A stretch of DNA of 64,000 bases from Rhodobacter sp. TJ_12 (lineage in GTDB: Bacteria; Pseudomonadota; Alphaproteobacteria; Rhodobacterales; Rhodobacteraceae). Of this stretch, positions 1 through 9,787 are shown in pieces (the stretch's first letter is position 1; each line of letters opens with the position of its first letter). Below the pieces are notes generated by a model. It was not told the DNA's origin. It searched no databases and was given only the letters and a program-made list of their open reading frames with translations. Both the position numbers and the translations under genes were made by a program. The stretch is taken from assembly GCF_020023995.1 (NCBI RefSeq), contig NZ_NRRD01000008.1:56640-120639 (forward strand), given 5' to 3'.

Positions 1-581
1 TTGCGCCGACCCGTGCAAGCGACCTTTTGGCGGTGCGTGGGGTGATCGAACAAGGGGGGGCAGAACTGGCCGATCCGGCCCCCTTGCGCAGCCGCCTATT
101 GGCGGATCTGGACACTCTTTTGGATAGTTTCGTGGCGATGCGCGCGGCGGAAGGCGGCCAACTTTATGGCGTAATTGTGGCGCAACTGGACAGAATCGCC
201 CAATTGACCGAGTCGGCCGCCGAGGTTGCAGAGGCGCGCCGCCCCGAAATGGCCACAAATCTGCGCGCCGCGCTTGCCCGTGTGATGGAGGGCGCGGCCG
301 GGGCCGATCCGCAGCGGGTCGCGCAAGAGCTCGCGTTACTTTCCGTTAAGGCCGATGTCACCGAAGAGATTGATCGTTTGCGCGCCCATGTGGCAGCGGC
401 AAGGGGACTGTTGGCGGAACAGGCTCCGGTGGGCCGCAAGTTCGATTTTCTGACACAGGAATTCGTGCGCGAAGCGAATACCCTGTGTTCCAAATCGGGC
501 TCGACGGCGCTCACTGCGATCGGCCTTGACCTGAAACATGTCATCGACCAGATGCGCGAGCAAATCCAGAACGTGGAGTAA
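1..581 (+). CDS. yicC: YicC family endoribonuclease, 3' part only
   Basis: The reading frame is open from the left edge, so the gene starts outside the window and only the last roughly 190 residues are present. TTG at 27 is an internal codon, since the residues before it (ASDLLAVRGVIE) fit the YicC family. The C-terminal domain is recognisable by RKFDFLTQEFVREANTLCSK followed by a KHVIDQMREQIQNVE tail, the typical end of the family. E. coli YicC is an endoribonuclease implicated in small-RNA turnover; that role here is inferred from the family. It lies 3 bp upstream of gmk, a pairing common in proteobacteria, so the two are probably co-transcribed. Confidence 0.9.
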   Translation, partial: APTRASDLLAVRGVIEQGGAELADPAPLRSRLLADLDTLLDSFVAMRAAEGGQLYGVIVAQLDRIAQLTESAAEVAEARRPEMATNLRAALARVMEGAAGADPQRVAQELALLSVKADVTEEIDRLRAHVAAARGLLAEQAPVGRKFDFLTQEFVREANTLCSKSGSTALTAIGLDLKHVIDQMREQIQNVE

Positions 582-584
582 GAC

Positions 585-1229
585 ATGCCCGAATTGCGCC
601 GCCGGGGGCTTTTGATCATTCTGTCTTCGCCCTCGGGGGCGGGGAAATCGACCTTGGCCAAACGGCTGATGGCTTGGGACGGCTCGATGAGCTTTTCGGT
701 CTCGGCCACCACCCGCGCGCCGCGCCCCGGCGAGGTGGACGGACGCGACTATTACTTCAAGACCCGCCCGGAGTTTGAAGCGATGGTGGCGGCGGGCGAA
801 ATGCTTGAACATGCCGAGGTGTTCGGCAACCTATACGGCACGCCGCGCGGCCCGGTCGAACAGCGTCTGGCCGAGGGGCATGACGTGATCTTGGACATCG
901 ACTGGCAGGGCGGGCAGCAGGTGCGCCGCTCGGTTTTGGCGCAAGATGTGGTTTCTGTCTTCATCCTGCCGCCCTCGATCGCCGATCTGGAAAGCCGGTT
1001 GCGGGGCCGCGCCCAAGACAGCGATGAGGTGATCGCGGGCCGTATGGCAAAAAGCCGTGACGAGATCAGCCATTGGGGCGAATATGATTACGTGGTGATC
1101 AACCGCGACGTCGATGTGGCCGAGGAAGAGATCACCACGATCTTGCGCGCCGAACGCGCGCGCGCCGTGCGCCAGCCCGGGCTGACCGAATTCGTGCGCG
1201 GCCTGAACGGGGAGTTTGAGGCGCGATGA
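585..1229 (+). CDS. gmk: guanylate kinase
   Basis: Guanylate kinase catalyses ATP + GMP to ADP + GDP in the cytosol, an essential step of GTP synthesis. The 214-residue product has the P-loop [10 protein letters not shown] at residues 14-23, then the GMP-binding region ([19 protein letters not shown]) and the [13 protein letters not shown] strand. The length is normal for the family. ATG at 585 follows the yicC stop by 3 bp. The stop (1227-1229) overlaps the start of the next gene in an ATGA junction, which points to translational coupling. Confidence 0.97.
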   Translation: MPELRRRGLLIILSSPSGAGKSTLAKRLMAWDGSMSFSVSATTRAPRPGEVDGRDYYFKTRPEFEAMVAAGEMLEHAEVFGNLYGTPRGPVEQRLAEGHDVILDIDWQGGQQVRRSVLAQDVVSVFILPPSIADLESRLRGRAQDSDEVIAGRMAKSRDEISHWGEYDYVVINRDVDVAEEEITTILRAERARAVRQPGLTEFVRGLNGEFEAR

Positions 1230-1747
1230 TCTACGAACTTGACGGCGTGGCGCCGATTTTGGGGCAGGGGGCTTGGGTCGCCCCCGATGCCAATCTGATC
1301 GGCAAGGTGGTTTTGGAAGATGCGGCCTCGGTCTGGTTTGGCTGCACGCTGCGCGGCGATAATGAAGAAATTCGCGTGGGCGCGGGCAGCAATGTGCAAG
1401 AAAACGTGGTCTGCCACACCGATATGGGTTTTCCGCTGGTGATTGGGGAGAATTGCACCATCGGCCACAAGGCGATGCTGCATGGCTGCACGATTGGGGC
1501 AGGATCACTGATTGGCATGGGCGCGACCGTGCTCAATGGGGCGAAGATCGGGCGCGGCTGTCTGATCGGTGCGGGGGCGCTGATCACCGAAGGCAAAGAG
1601 ATCCCCGATGGCAGTCTGGTGATGGGCGCGCCGGGCAAGGTTGTGCGCCAACTTGATGATGCCGCACAACAAAAGCTGTTGGCCTCGGCCGCGCGTTACC
1701 GCGCCAATGCTGCCCGGTTTGCCAAAGGCTTACGGCCCGTTTTGTAA
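1226..1747 (+). CDS. gamma-carbonic-anhydrase-like hexapeptide-repeat protein
   Basis: The 173-residue product is a left-handed beta-helix protein of the gamma-carbonic anhydrase / PaaY / YrdA group. Hexapeptide turns run from about residue 15 to 140 (for example [16 protein letters not shown] and [20 protein letters not shown]), and the histidines expected to bind metal are in CHTD and GHKAMLHGC. The fold and metal site are clear. Whether it hydrates CO2 or acts on an acyl-thioester cannot be read from sequence, because many members have no measured carbonic anhydrase activity. Its start overlaps the gmk stop (ATGA at 1226-1229), so it is the last gene of the yicC-gmk unit. Confidence 0.9.
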   Translation: MIYELDGVAPILGQGAWVAPDANLIGKVVLEDAASVWFGCTLRGDNEEIRVGAGSNVQENVVCHTDMGFPLVIGENCTIGHKAMLHGCTIGAGSLIGMGATVLNGAKIGRGCLIGAGALITEGKEIPDGSLVMGAPGKVVRQLDDAAQQKLLASAARYRANAARFAKGLRPVL

Positions 1748-1750
1748 GCT

Positions 1751-2209
1751 TTATGCGCCCGCGGGGCCGGGCACTTCGAGGATTTCGAAATCCCGATCCC
1801 CCCAGATCTGCTGCACCTCGGCGCGCACGATCGCGGTGTTGGGCAGGGGCGGCGCATAGGCGCGCAACGGCCCCGCATAGCCCACGCGATCCAATAACCG
1901 CGCCAGATCCAGAATATCGTGATCGGGGCTGAACAGCGGGGCCAGCACCACATCGGGCTCCACACGTTGGATCAACTCTGCCGTAAGCATCGGCATGCGC
2001 GCAATGGTGATCGAGGCGCCTTGCACACCGCGCAAGGCGCGCGGCAGGGCTTGGGAGGGATCAACCACCAGAATGCGCCGTCCGGTCAAAGACTGTGCTG
2101 CGGCCGCTGGCTGCGGTTTTCGGTTTTGCTCGTCGATAGGCGGGGGCATCGCTCCATCCATTTGGTCTGGTGGTTGACCCACCGATTTTTCAGGTCGTGA
2201 CCGCCTCAT
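1751..2209 (-). CDS. conserved hypothetical protein
   Basis: I do not recognise a named family. The product of up to 152 residues begins with a polar, proline-rich stretch of about 40 residues. It is followed by an alpha/beta segment with RRILVVDPS, EPDVVLAPLFSPDHDILDLA and GYAGPLRAYAPPLPN, which looks like a response-regulator receiver-like fold without the acidic pocket and phospho-acceptor Asp in the right order. It is convergent with the gamma-carbonic-anhydrase gene (3 bp between stops) and divergent from phoR. The start is uncertain; an internal ATG before MPPPIDEQN is an alternative. Codon use matches its neighbours. Confidence 0.6.
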   Translation of the reverse strand: MRRSRPEKSVGQPPDQMDGAMPPPIDEQNRKPQPAAAAQSLTGRRILVVDPSQALPRALRGVQGASITIARMPMLTAELIQRVEPDVVLAPLFSPDHDILDLARLLDRVGYAGPLRAYAPPLPNTAIVRAEVQQIWGDRDFEILEVPGPAGA

Positions 2210-2315
2210 TGCACCGACTTAGCCCCCTCGTCCGTGCACACGGCCTTGAATAGGTGTATGGTTTCCTCGAAGTTGACGCAGGTCAAGCATCGGATCGCCA
2301 CGAAGGGAACGGAAT

Positions 2316-3362
2316 TTGCCGGATTCGTCAACAATCACATTCGCGGAAGTGTTACCGTTTCCAATATTGATCGTTTCTCGCGCTCAGCGTGTGGTGCACG
2401 CCAATGCTGGGGCTGAGGCGCTTTTGGGCGAAGGGCTGACAAATCGGGCATTGGTGACGGTTTTGCGACAACCGGCGCTGATCGATGCGGTGGAAACCGT
2501 GATCGGCGGCGGCGCGCGCCAACAGGTCCGGCTGCGCGTCGGTCCGGCCGGGCGCGAGGGGTTGGTGCAGGTCACCGTGGCCGCGCTGGAGCCGCAAGAT
2601 CGGGCCGAGGCGGCTGTGGTGCTGGCTTTTGAAGACATTACCGCCGTGGAAAATGCCGAGGCGATGCGGCGCGATTTCGTGGCCAATGTCAGCCATGAAT
2701 TGCGCACGCCGCTGACGGCCTTGATGGGCTTTGTCGAAACCCTGCGCGGCGCCGCGAAGGATGACCCGGTCGCGCGGGACCGATTCTTGGCGATCATGGA
2801 GCGCGAAGCGGGGCGGATGAACCGTCTTGTGGGCGATCTCTTGTCGCTGAGCCGGGTCGAATCGGAGGAACGGCGCCGCCCGACCGAAGCGGTGGATCTG
2901 GGTGCGGTGTTGCGCGGCGCGATGCAGGCGCTGGCGCCAGTGGCCGAGGCGCGGCAGGTGGCGCTTTTGCGCGAGGGGCTGACCGAGGGGTTAAAGATCC
3001 CCGGCGACCCGGATCAGCTGACGCAGGTCTTCACCAATTTGATCGAGAATGCGATCAAATATGGCGGCGGCGGCGGCGAGGTGCGGTTGAGCGTGGCGCG
3101 GCTGGACTATGAGGCGGTGCTGCGCGGCCCGGCGCTTCAGGTCACCGTGGCCGACAAGGGCGAAGGGATCGACCCGTTGCATCTGCCCCGGCTGACCGAA
3201 CGGTTTTACCGCATCGATACGCATCGCTCGCGCGAACAGGGCGGCACCGGGCTTGGCCTTGCCATCGTCAAACACATCATTTCGCGCCATCGCGGGCGGT
3301 TGAAAGTGGAAAGTGAAAAAGGCGCTGGCAGCCGGTTCATTGTCATTTTGCCGCTTGCCTGA
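2316..3362 (+). CDS. phoR: PhoR-like sensor histidine kinase, no membrane segment
   Basis: A 348-residue kinase. A PAS-like region covers residues 1 to about 110, followed by a HisKA domain with the phospho-acceptor His127 in NVSHELRTPLTALMGF. The HATPase domain has the N box NLIENAIKYGG, G1 DKGEGI and G2 GGTGLGLAIVKHI. The TTG start at 2316 is chosen because AAGGGA at 2303-2308 sits at good spacing and the frame upstream is not PhoR-like. The whole HisKA/HATPase part resembles PhoR, the phosphate-limitation kinase that phosphorylates PhoB. No transmembrane segment is visible, and neither phoB nor the pst genes lie beside it, so the phosphate role is an inference from similarity. Confidence 0.8.
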   Translation: MPDSSTITFAEVLPFPILIVSRAQRVVHANAGAEALLGEGLTNRALVTVLRQPALIDAVETVIGGGARQQVRLRVGPAGREGLVQVTVAALEPQDRAEAAVVLAFEDITAVENAEAMRRDFVANVSHELRTPLTALMGFVETLRGAAKDDPVARDRFLAIMEREAGRMNRLVGDLLSLSRVESEERRRPTEAVDLGAVLRGAMQALAPVAEARQVALLREGLTEGLKIPGDPDQLTQVFTNLIENAIKYGGGGGEVRLSVARLDYEAVLRGPALQVTVADKGEGIDPLHLPRLTERFYRIDTHRSREQGGTGLGLAIVKHIISRHRGRLKVESEKGAGSRFIVILPLA

Positions 3363-3398
3363 CGGTTTTGGCGGGCAGGGAAGCCCCCCGCATCGGCG

Positions 3399-3433
3399 TG
3401 GGCTTGCGGTGGTAAAAAACGTCCGCAAGCCCA
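3399..3433. terminator. inverted repeat between convergent genes
   Basis: An 11-bp perfect stem (TGGGCTTGCGG / CCGCAAGCCCA) with a 13-nt A-rich loop lies between the convergent ends of phoR and the alpha-glucosidase gene. There is no clear U-tract on either side, so it may be a weak bidirectional terminator or only an mRNA-end hairpin. Confidence 0.45.
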
Positions 3434-3449
3434 TATCTTGAAATGAAAA

Positions 3450-5045
3450 TTACGCCTTGCCCTGAAGCCAGATTGCGCCATTGGCGCCAAGCTGCACGCC
3501 GGTTTCCGTGACCTTGGCCGCCAGTGCGGGCCCCACCGGCGTGCCGGTCATTCCGGGCAGGTCGACCGGGGTGGGGCCAAGGTTGAACAGACAGGTCAGC
3601 GTGTCGCCATCAGTGCCGCGGGTGAAGCCCAAGACCGGATCGGGCAGGTCCAGAAACGCCGTGCGCCCGCTGCGCAGCACCGCCGTAGCGCGCCGGAAAG
3701 CGAGCATGGCGCGATAATAGTTTAACACTGAACCAGAATCATTTTCCTGCGCGGCCACATTGCGCGCCGCTTGCGGCGCCTTCACCGGCAACCAAGGTTT
3801 GGCATTGCTGAAACCCGCGTTTTCGCTGCCATCCCAAACCATCGGCGTGCGGCAGCCATCGCGGCCCTTGTTTTCGGGCCAAAACCGCAGACCGGGCGGG
3901 TCGGTCAGCTCTTCGTAAAGCAAATCGGTTTCACTTTGGCCCAGTTCTTCGCCTTGATAAATGCCGATCGTCCCCTCGAACGAGGCCAGCATCGCAATCG
4001 CCAGTTTCGCCACCGCGTCGGGGGCGCCAGCATGGGCCCAGCGGGTCACATGGCGTTGCACGTCATGGTTCGAAAAAGACCATGAGGGCCACCCGTCAGG
4101 AGCCCCCTCAAAGAAGCTCATAATCACTTTGCGGAAATGTGCCGGGCTGAATTTCGGCCCCAACATGTCGAAGCTATAGGCCATGTGCAGATGATCTTCG
4201 CCAGAGGTATAATCGGCCATGATCTGCACCGCGCGATGCGGGGCCTCGCCCACTTCACCGACCAGGCAACGATCATCGTATTCGTTCAGCAGGGCGCGCA
4301 TTCGCGCAAGGAAATCAAGGTTTTCCGGCCTATTCTTGTCATACTCATGATCTTGCATGTCATAGGTGGAAACCGGTGGCCAGCGGTCCGGATCGGGCGT
4401 CATCGCGGGGTTATCGCGCAGCTGATCATCATGCATATAATAATTGACGGTATCGAGCCGGAACCCGTCCACGCCCCGGTCAAGCCAGAAGCGCAAGACC
4501 GCCAGCATCTCATCTTGCACCGCCGGGTTGCGCAGGTTCAGGTCGGGCTGGGAAATGAGGAAATTGTGCAAGTAATACTGCCCGCGCTCGGGCGCCCATT
4601 CCCAAGACGAGCCGCCAAAAACCGATTGCCAATTGTTCGGCGGAGATCCATCGGGCTTTGGGTCGGCCCAAACATACCAGTCTTTTTTCGCGCCGCTTTT
4701 TTTGCTGTCGGTAAACCACGGGTGCCGGTCGGAGGAATGGCTGAGCACCTGATCGATGATGACCTTGAGCCCCAGATCATGCGCGCGCGCCACCAAGGCA
4801 TCGAAATCGGCCAAAGTGCCAAAGATCGGATCGATGTCGCGATAATCGGCCACATCATAGCCCATATCGGCCATGGGAGAGGTGAAAATCGGGCTTAGCC
4901 AGATCGAATCGGCCCCCAGACGCGCGACATGATCCAGCCGCGCGGTGATGCCCTTCAGATCGCCGATGCCATTTCCGCTGCTGTCTTGAAAAGAACGCGG
5001 ATAAATCTGGTAGATCACCGCACCACGCCACCAATTGCTGCCCAT
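3450..5045 (-). CDS. GH13 alpha-glucosidase (oligo-1,6-glucosidase / maltodextrin type)
   Basis: A glycoside hydrolase family 13 enzyme of about 531 residues that releases glucose from small alpha-glucans. The barrel motifs are in order: AVIYQIYPRSFQD near the N-terminus, GLKVIIDQVLSHSSD, the nucleophile Asp in DGFRLDTVNYY, the acid/base Glu in LVGEVGEAP, and FSNHDVQRH. There is no signal peptide, so it acts in the cytosol. The ATG at 5045 is preferred because GGAG at 5052-5055 is 6 nt away; ATGs at 5051 and 5078 are possible. It is divergent from the glycogen operon across 147 bp. That fits a role on maltodextrins released by GlgX and GlgP, though import of external oligosaccharides is not excluded. 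Confidence 0.88.
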   Translation of the reverse strand: MGSNWWRGAVIYQIYPRSFQDSSGNGIGDLKGITARLDHVARLGADSIWLSPIFTSPMADMGYDVADYRDIDPIFGTLADFDALVARAHDLGLKVIIDQVLSHSSDRHPWFTDSKKSGAKKDWYVWADPKPDGSPPNNWQSVFGGSSWEWAPERGQYYLHNFLISQPDLNLRNPAVQDEMLAVLRFWLDRGVDGFRLDTVNYYMHDDQLRDNPAMTPDPDRWPPVSTYDMQDHEYDKNRPENLDFLARMRALLNEYDDRCLVGEVGEAPHRAVQIMADYTSGEDHLHMAYSFDMLGPKFSPAHFRKVIMSFFEGAPDGWPSWSFSNHDVQRHVTRWAHAGAPDAVAKLAIAMLASFEGTIGIYQGEELGQSETDLLYEELTDPPGLRFWPENKGRDGCRTPMVWDGSENAGFSNAKPWLPVKAPQAARNVAAQENDSGSVLNYYRAMLAFRRATAVLRSGRTAFLDLPDPVLGFTRGTDGDTLTCLFNLGPTPVDLPGMTGTPVGPALAAKVTETGVQLGANGAIWLQGKA

Positions 5046-5192
5046 CGTCATCTCCCTGCAAAGATATGAGGCAAGCATAGGGTTATTCCGCGCCGCGGCA
5101 ATGACTCGGGGCCGTTCACACCGGCTACGGCTTGACGGCGGCGGGGGCGCGCCCCATCAAAGGGGAAAGGGTTTGGCCAAGGAACAAGAAAC

Positions 5193-7589
5193 GTGAAAGA
5201 TGTGAATGCCCCCAGTGTCGAGGCCTTCCGGGCGGAAATCTTGCGCCATCTGACCTATTCGATGGGAAAAGACCCCGATCATGCCTCGGTTTACGATTGG
5301 CGTATGGCGCTCAGCTTGGCGCTGCGCGATCACATCGTCGAGCCGTGGTTCGATGCGACGCGGCAAACCTATGAAGAGGGGCGCAAGCGGGTCTATTACC
5401 TGTCGATGGAATTCCTGATCGGGCGGATTTTGGAAGATGCCGCGATCAACCTTGGCATGCATGAGGTCGCGCGCGACGCGATCGAGGGGCTGGGCCAAGA
5501 TTGGCATGATGTGGTCGAAGACGAGCCCGATGCCGCGCTTGGCAATGGCGGGCTCGGGCGGCTTGCAGCGTGTTATATGGAAAGCATGGCGACCTTGGGC
5601 TGTGCGGGCTACGGCTATGGCATTCGCTATGAACACGGGCTTTTCAAACAGCGGTTTGAGGGCGGCCGTCAGGTTGAAGCGCCCGAAGATTGGCTGAAAC
5701 AGCGCCATCCGTGGGAGTTTGAACGCCCAGAAGTCAGCTATGAGATCGGCTTCAAAGGCACGGTCGAAATGGCGGGCGGCAAGGCCACTTGGCATCCGGC
5801 GGAAACGGTTCTGGCCGAGGCTTTCGATATGCCGGTGATCGGCTGGCACGGGCGCTGGGGCAATACGCTGCGGCTGTGGTCGGCCAAGCCGACGACGATG
5901 TTCGACCTGGCCCGGTTCAACCACGGCGATTACGCCGCCGCCGCCGAACCCGAGGCCTTGGCGCGCACCTTGAGCCGCGTGCTTTACCCCGATGACACGA
6001 CCTTTCAGGGCAAGGAATTGCGGCTGAAACAGGAATATTTCCTGACCGCCGCCGCGCTGCATGACATTTTGCGCCGCCATCTGGCCAAGGGCTATGCGCT
6101 GACCGATTTGCCCAAACATGTCGCGATCCAGATGAATGACACCCATCCCGCCATTGCCGGGCCGGAACTGATCCGGCTGCTAAGCGATGTGCATGGGATG
6201 GAATTTGACGAAGCCATTGAAATTGCGGTGCAATGTCTGGGCTATACCAACCATACGCTGCTGCCAGAGGCGCTGGAACGCTGGGCCACTTACTTGATGG
6301 GCTCGGTCCTGCCGCGGCATATGCAGATCATCGAGGCCATCGATGCATGGCATTTGCGCATGAATCCCTCGCGCCCGCATTATGTGGGGATCGTGAAACA
6401 TCACGAGGTGCGGATGGGCGAATTGGCCTTTATCACCGCGCATAAGGTCAATGGCGTTTCGGCGCTGCATACCGAGTTGGTGAAAAAGAACCTCTTTCCA
6501 GAATTGCACATGCTGCACCCGGGCCGGATCATCAACCAGACCAATGGCGTGACGCCGCGCCGCTGGATGCGGATGGCGAACCCGGCGCTGTCGACCTTGG
6601 TGACGAAAACCATCGGCGAGGGCTGGGAAGCCGATCTGGAGCGCCTGCGCAAGCTTGAAAAATATAGCGAAGACAAGGCGTTCCGAGACGATTTTGCGAA
6701 GGCGAAACGGGCCAACAAGATTGCGCTGGCAGACTGGATCTATGAAACGCAAGAGATTCAGGTGAACCCCGATGCGCTGTTTGATATTCAGGTCAAACGC
6801 ATTCACGAATACAAGCGCCAGCTTCTGAACATCTTGCAGACGATTGCCGAATGGCATGCGATCCGCTCGAACCCGATGGCCGAGGTTGTGCCGCGGGTGA
6901 AGATTTTCGGTGGCAAAGCGGCGCCCGGCTATCAGACCGCGAAAGAGATCATCCGGCTGATCAATGATGTGGCCAAGGTGGTCAACAATGATCCTTATGT
7001 CGGGGACCGGCTGAAAATCATCTATCCGGCGAACTATAATGTCTCGATGGCCGAACGGCTTATTCCGGCGGCGGATCTGAGTGAACAGATTTCGACCGCT
7101 GGCAAAGAAGCCTCGGGCACCGGCAATATGAAGTTCGCGCTGAACGGCGCGCTGACGATCGGCACGCTGGATGGCGCGAATGTGGAAATTCGCGAAGAAG
7201 TCGGGGCCGAGAACTTCTTTCTGTTCGGGCTGACGGCCGAAGAGGTGATGGAGCGGCGCAAAGACCCAGAGCACGCGCGCCACGCGATTATGCAAAGCCA
7301 AGCGCTGCAAGATGTGCTTCAAATGATCGCAGAAGGGCGGTTCAGCCCCGAAGAACCCGGCCGCTATCATGGGCTGGTGCACAATATGTGGCACAGCGAC
7401 TATTTCCTTGTGGCCTCGGATTTCGAGGCCTATCGCGCGGCGCAGGCCGAGGTGGATCAAGCCTTTGCCGATCCGGACCGCTGGTGGCGGATGGCGGTTT
7501 TGAACACGGCGCGGATGGGCTTCTTCTCGTCGGACCGTGCGATCCGTGGTTACATGGCGGATATCTGGGACACCGAATCCGCACTGTGA
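5193..7589 (+). CDS. glgP: glycogen/maltodextrin phosphorylase
   Basis: Removes glucose units from the non-reducing ends of glycogen as glucose-1-phosphate, using pyridoxal phosphate. The 798-residue product is close to the usual length. It has the signature EASGTGNMKFALNGALTIG, whose Lys carries the cofactor, and N-terminal family blocks such as RVYYLSMEFLIGRIL and ALGNGGLGRLAACYMES. The GTG start at 5193 is preceded by AAGGA at 5179-5183. It is the first gene of glgP-glgB-glgC-glgA-glgX-pgm, so degradation and synthesis are encoded on one transcript and control is presumably allosteric or post-transcriptional. Confidence 0.97.
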   Translation: MKDVNAPSVEAFRAEILRHLTYSMGKDPDHASVYDWRMALSLALRDHIVEPWFDATRQTYEEGRKRVYYLSMEFLIGRILEDAAINLGMHEVARDAIEGLGQDWHDVVEDEPDAALGNGGLGRLAACYMESMATLGCAGYGYGIRYEHGLFKQRFEGGRQVEAPEDWLKQRHPWEFERPEVSYEIGFKGTVEMAGGKATWHPAETVLAEAFDMPVIGWHGRWGNTLRLWSAKPTTMFDLARFNHGDYAAAAEPEALARTLSRVLYPDDTTFQGKELRLKQEYFLTAAALHDILRRHLAKGYALTDLPKHVAIQMNDTHPAIAGPELIRLLSDVHGMEFDEAIEIAVQCLGYTNHTLLPEALERWATYLMGSVLPRHMQIIEAIDAWHLRMNPSRPHYVGIVKHHEVRMGELAFITAHKVNGVSALHTELVKKNLFPELHMLHPGRIINQTNGVTPRRWMRMANPALSTLVTKTIGEGWEADLERLRKLEKYSEDKAFRDDFAKAKRANKIALADWIYETQEIQVNPDALFDIQVKRIHEYKRQLLNILQTIAEWHAIRSNPMAEVVPRVKIFGGKAAPGYQTAKEIIRLINDVAKVVNNDPYVGDRLKIIYPANYNVSMAERLIPAADLSEQISTAGKEASGTGNMKFALNGALTIGTLDGANVEIREEVGAENFFLFGLTAEEVMERRKDPEHARHAIMQSQALQDVLQMIAEGRFSPEEPGRYHGLVHNMWHSDYFLVASDFEAYRAAQAEVDQAFADPDRWWRMAVLNTARMGFFSSDRAIRGYMADIWDTESAL

Positions 7590-7596
7590 GGGATGA

Positions 7597-9777
7597 ATGC
7601 CAATGATCGAGCGCGACGAGGCGATAGCGCTGGCCGAAGGCCGGCATGAGGACCCTTTTGCCGTGCTGGGTTGGCACGACACCAAGCAAGGGGGCCGCAT
7701 CGCCGCACTGGTGCCCGGTGCCGATAATCTTTGGGCGATCAGTTCCGATGGCCGACAAGAAGTTGAGCTTGAGCATGTAACCCACGGTCTTTTCATTGGA
7801 AAATGGAAAGGCGGAAAATACCGTCTGCGCGCGCGCAACGCCCATGCGACCTGGGATTTCGACGATGCCTACAGCTTCGGTCCGGTGCTGGGCGAGATCG
7901 ATGAATATCTTATCGGCGAGGGGACGCACCGCCGCCTGTGGCAGGTTCTGGGCGCACATGTGATCACCCACGAAGGGTTGCGCGGGGTGCATTTTGCCGT
8001 TTGGGCACCGGCGGCCAAGCGCGTCTCGGTGGTGGGGAATTTCAACACATGGGACGGGCGGCGCCACCAGATGCGCAAGCGCGGCGCGACCGGCGTGTGG
8101 GAGATTTTCATCCCCGGCCTGATGGCGGGCGAAGTCTACAAATACGAGATTTTGGGCCCCGATGGTGTGGTGCAGCCGCTTAAGGCCGACCCGGTGGGGT
8201 TTGGCGCGGAACATCCGCCGCAGACCGCCTCGCAGGTGCGGGAATTGGATCTGCATATCTGGGGCGATGGCGCATGGCTGGCGCACCGGCAAAAGGCGCA
8301 AGATATTCACGCCCCGGTCAGCATCTATGAAGTGCATCTGGGCTCGTGGCGGCGGGTCTGGGACGAGGGTGGGCGACCGCTCAGCTATCATGAGCTTGCC
8401 AGCCAATTGATCGATTACGTGGTCGATATGGGCTTTACCCATATCGAGCTTTTGCCGATCACCGAATATCCGTTTGACGGCTCGTGGGGCTATCAACCGG
8501 TCGGGCTTTACGCGCCGACGATCCGCCATGGCCGGCCCGAGGAATTTGCCGCGCTGGTCGATGCCGCGCATCAACGCGGCATTGGCGTGATCTTGGATTG
8601 GGTGCCGGGTCATTTCCCGGCCGATGATCATGGTCTGCGCCATTTCGATGGCACGGCGCTTTATGAACATGCGGATCCGAAAGAGGGGTTCCACCAAGAC
8701 TGGAACACGCTGATCTACAATTACGGGCGGCGCGAGGTGAAAAACTACCTGCTCGCCAATGCGCTTTTCTGGCTGGAAGAATACCATCTGGATGGGCTTC
8801 GGGTGGATGCGGTGGCTTCGATGCTTTACCGGGACTATTCGCGCAAGGCGGGCGAATGGGTGCCAAACCAATATGGCGGGCGCGAAAATCTGGAAGCCAT
8901 CGATTTTCTGAAATCGATGAATGCCGAGGCCTATGGCGGCGCGCCGGGCATCATGACCGTGGCCGAGGAAAGCACCGCGTTCCCGGGGGTCACCCGGCCC
9001 GTGCACAATGATGGCTTGGGCTTTGGGTTCAAATGGAACATGGGCTGGATGAATGACAGCCTGCGCTATTTCCAGCGCGACCCGATCCATCGCCGCTGGC
9101 ATCATAACGAACTTACTTTCGCTTCGTCATATGCTTACAGCGAAAACTTCATCTTGCCGATCAGCCATGACGAGGTGGTGCATGGCAAAGGCTCGATGCT
9201 GGGCAAGATGCCCGGCGACGGGTTACAGAAATTCGCCAACTTGCGTGCCTTTTACGCGCTGCAATGGGCGCATCCGGGCAAGAAACTTCTGTTCATGGGG
9301 CAGGAATTCGCGCAGGGCAAGGAATGGGCCTATGCGGGCGCGCTGGACTGGCACCTGTTGGACGAGCCCTTGCATCGCGGCATGCAATCGATGGTCCGCG
9401 ATCTGAATAAGCTTTACCGCGAAACCCCCGCGCTTCATTGGGGCGATTGCGACCCGGCAGGGTTCGACTGGATCGAGGCCGATGATGCCGAAGCCTCGGT
9501 CTATGTGTTCGAGCGCCGCGCACCCGGTGCCGCGCCCGTGGTCGTGGCGGCAAACCTGACGCCAATCGACCGCACCTATCGCATCGGTTTGCCCCAAGAC
9601 GGCACCTGGTGTGAGATTTTCAATTCGGACAGCGGCTATTACGGCGGGGCCAATTGGGGCAACCTTGGGGCCATTGAGGCCGATGACATAGCAACGGCGC
9701 GACGTCGGGTTAGCGCCGAGGTCTACCTGCCACCGCTGGCGGTGGTGATGTTCATGCCGCTGGAGGCAAACCACTAG
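7597..9777 (+). CDS. glgB: 1,4-alpha-glucan branching enzyme
   Basis: Transfers a cut alpha-1,4 chain to a 6-hydroxyl to form branches in glycogen. The 726-residue product has an N-terminal CBM48-type domain ([19 protein letters not shown]), the GH13 barrel with [12 protein letters not shown], nucleophile Asp in [11 protein letters not shown] and acid Glu in [10 protein letters not shown], and a C-terminal beta domain. The additional N-terminal segment of about 100 residues before the CBM48 matches long-form GlgB such as that of E. coli. ATG at 7597 or 7603 could be the start; GAGGGA at 7588-7593 is better spaced for 7603. It begins 7 bp after glgP. Confidence 0.97.
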   Translation: MPMIERDEAIALAEGRHEDPFAVLGWHDTKQGGRIAALVPGADNLWAISSDGRQEVELEHVTHGLFIGKWKGGKYRLRARNAHATWDFDDAYSFGPVLGEIDEYLIGEGTHRRLWQVLGAHVITHEGLRGVHFAVWAPAAKRVSVVGNFNTWDGRRHQMRKRGATGVWEIFIPGLMAGEVYKYEILGPDGVVQPLKADPVGFGAEHPPQTASQVRELDLHIWGDGAWLAHRQKAQDIHAPVSIYEVHLGSWRRVWDEGGRPLSYHELASQLIDYVVDMGFTHIELLPITEYPFDGSWGYQPVGLYAPTIRHGRPEEFAALVDAAHQRGIGVILDWVPGHFPADDHGLRHFDGTALYEHADPKEGFHQDWNTLIYNYGRREVKNYLLANALFWLEEYHLDGLRVDAVASMLYRDYSRKAGEWVPNQYGGRENLEAIDFLKSMNAEAYGGAPGIMTVAEESTAFPGVTRPVHNDGLGFGFKWNMGWMNDSLRYFQRDPIHRRWHHNELTFASSYAYSENFILPISHDEVVHGKGSMLGKMPGDGLQKFANLRAFYALQWAHPGKKLLFMGQEFAQGKEWAYAGALDWHLLDEPLHRGMQSMVRDLNKLYRETPALHWGDCDPAGFDWIEADDAEASVYVFERRAPGAAPVVVAANLTPIDRTYRIGLPQDGTWCEIFNSDSGYYGGANWGNLGAIEADDIATARRRVSAEVYLPPLAVVMFMPLEANH

Positions 9778-9787
9778 GGGAGAGACT

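Noticed and set aside
6180..9105. Long minus-strand frames of 552 and 587 codons opposite glgP and glgB
   Set aside because: They mirror the codon bias of the two enzymes and read through their active-site regions in antisense. There is no sign of selection on the reverse frame.
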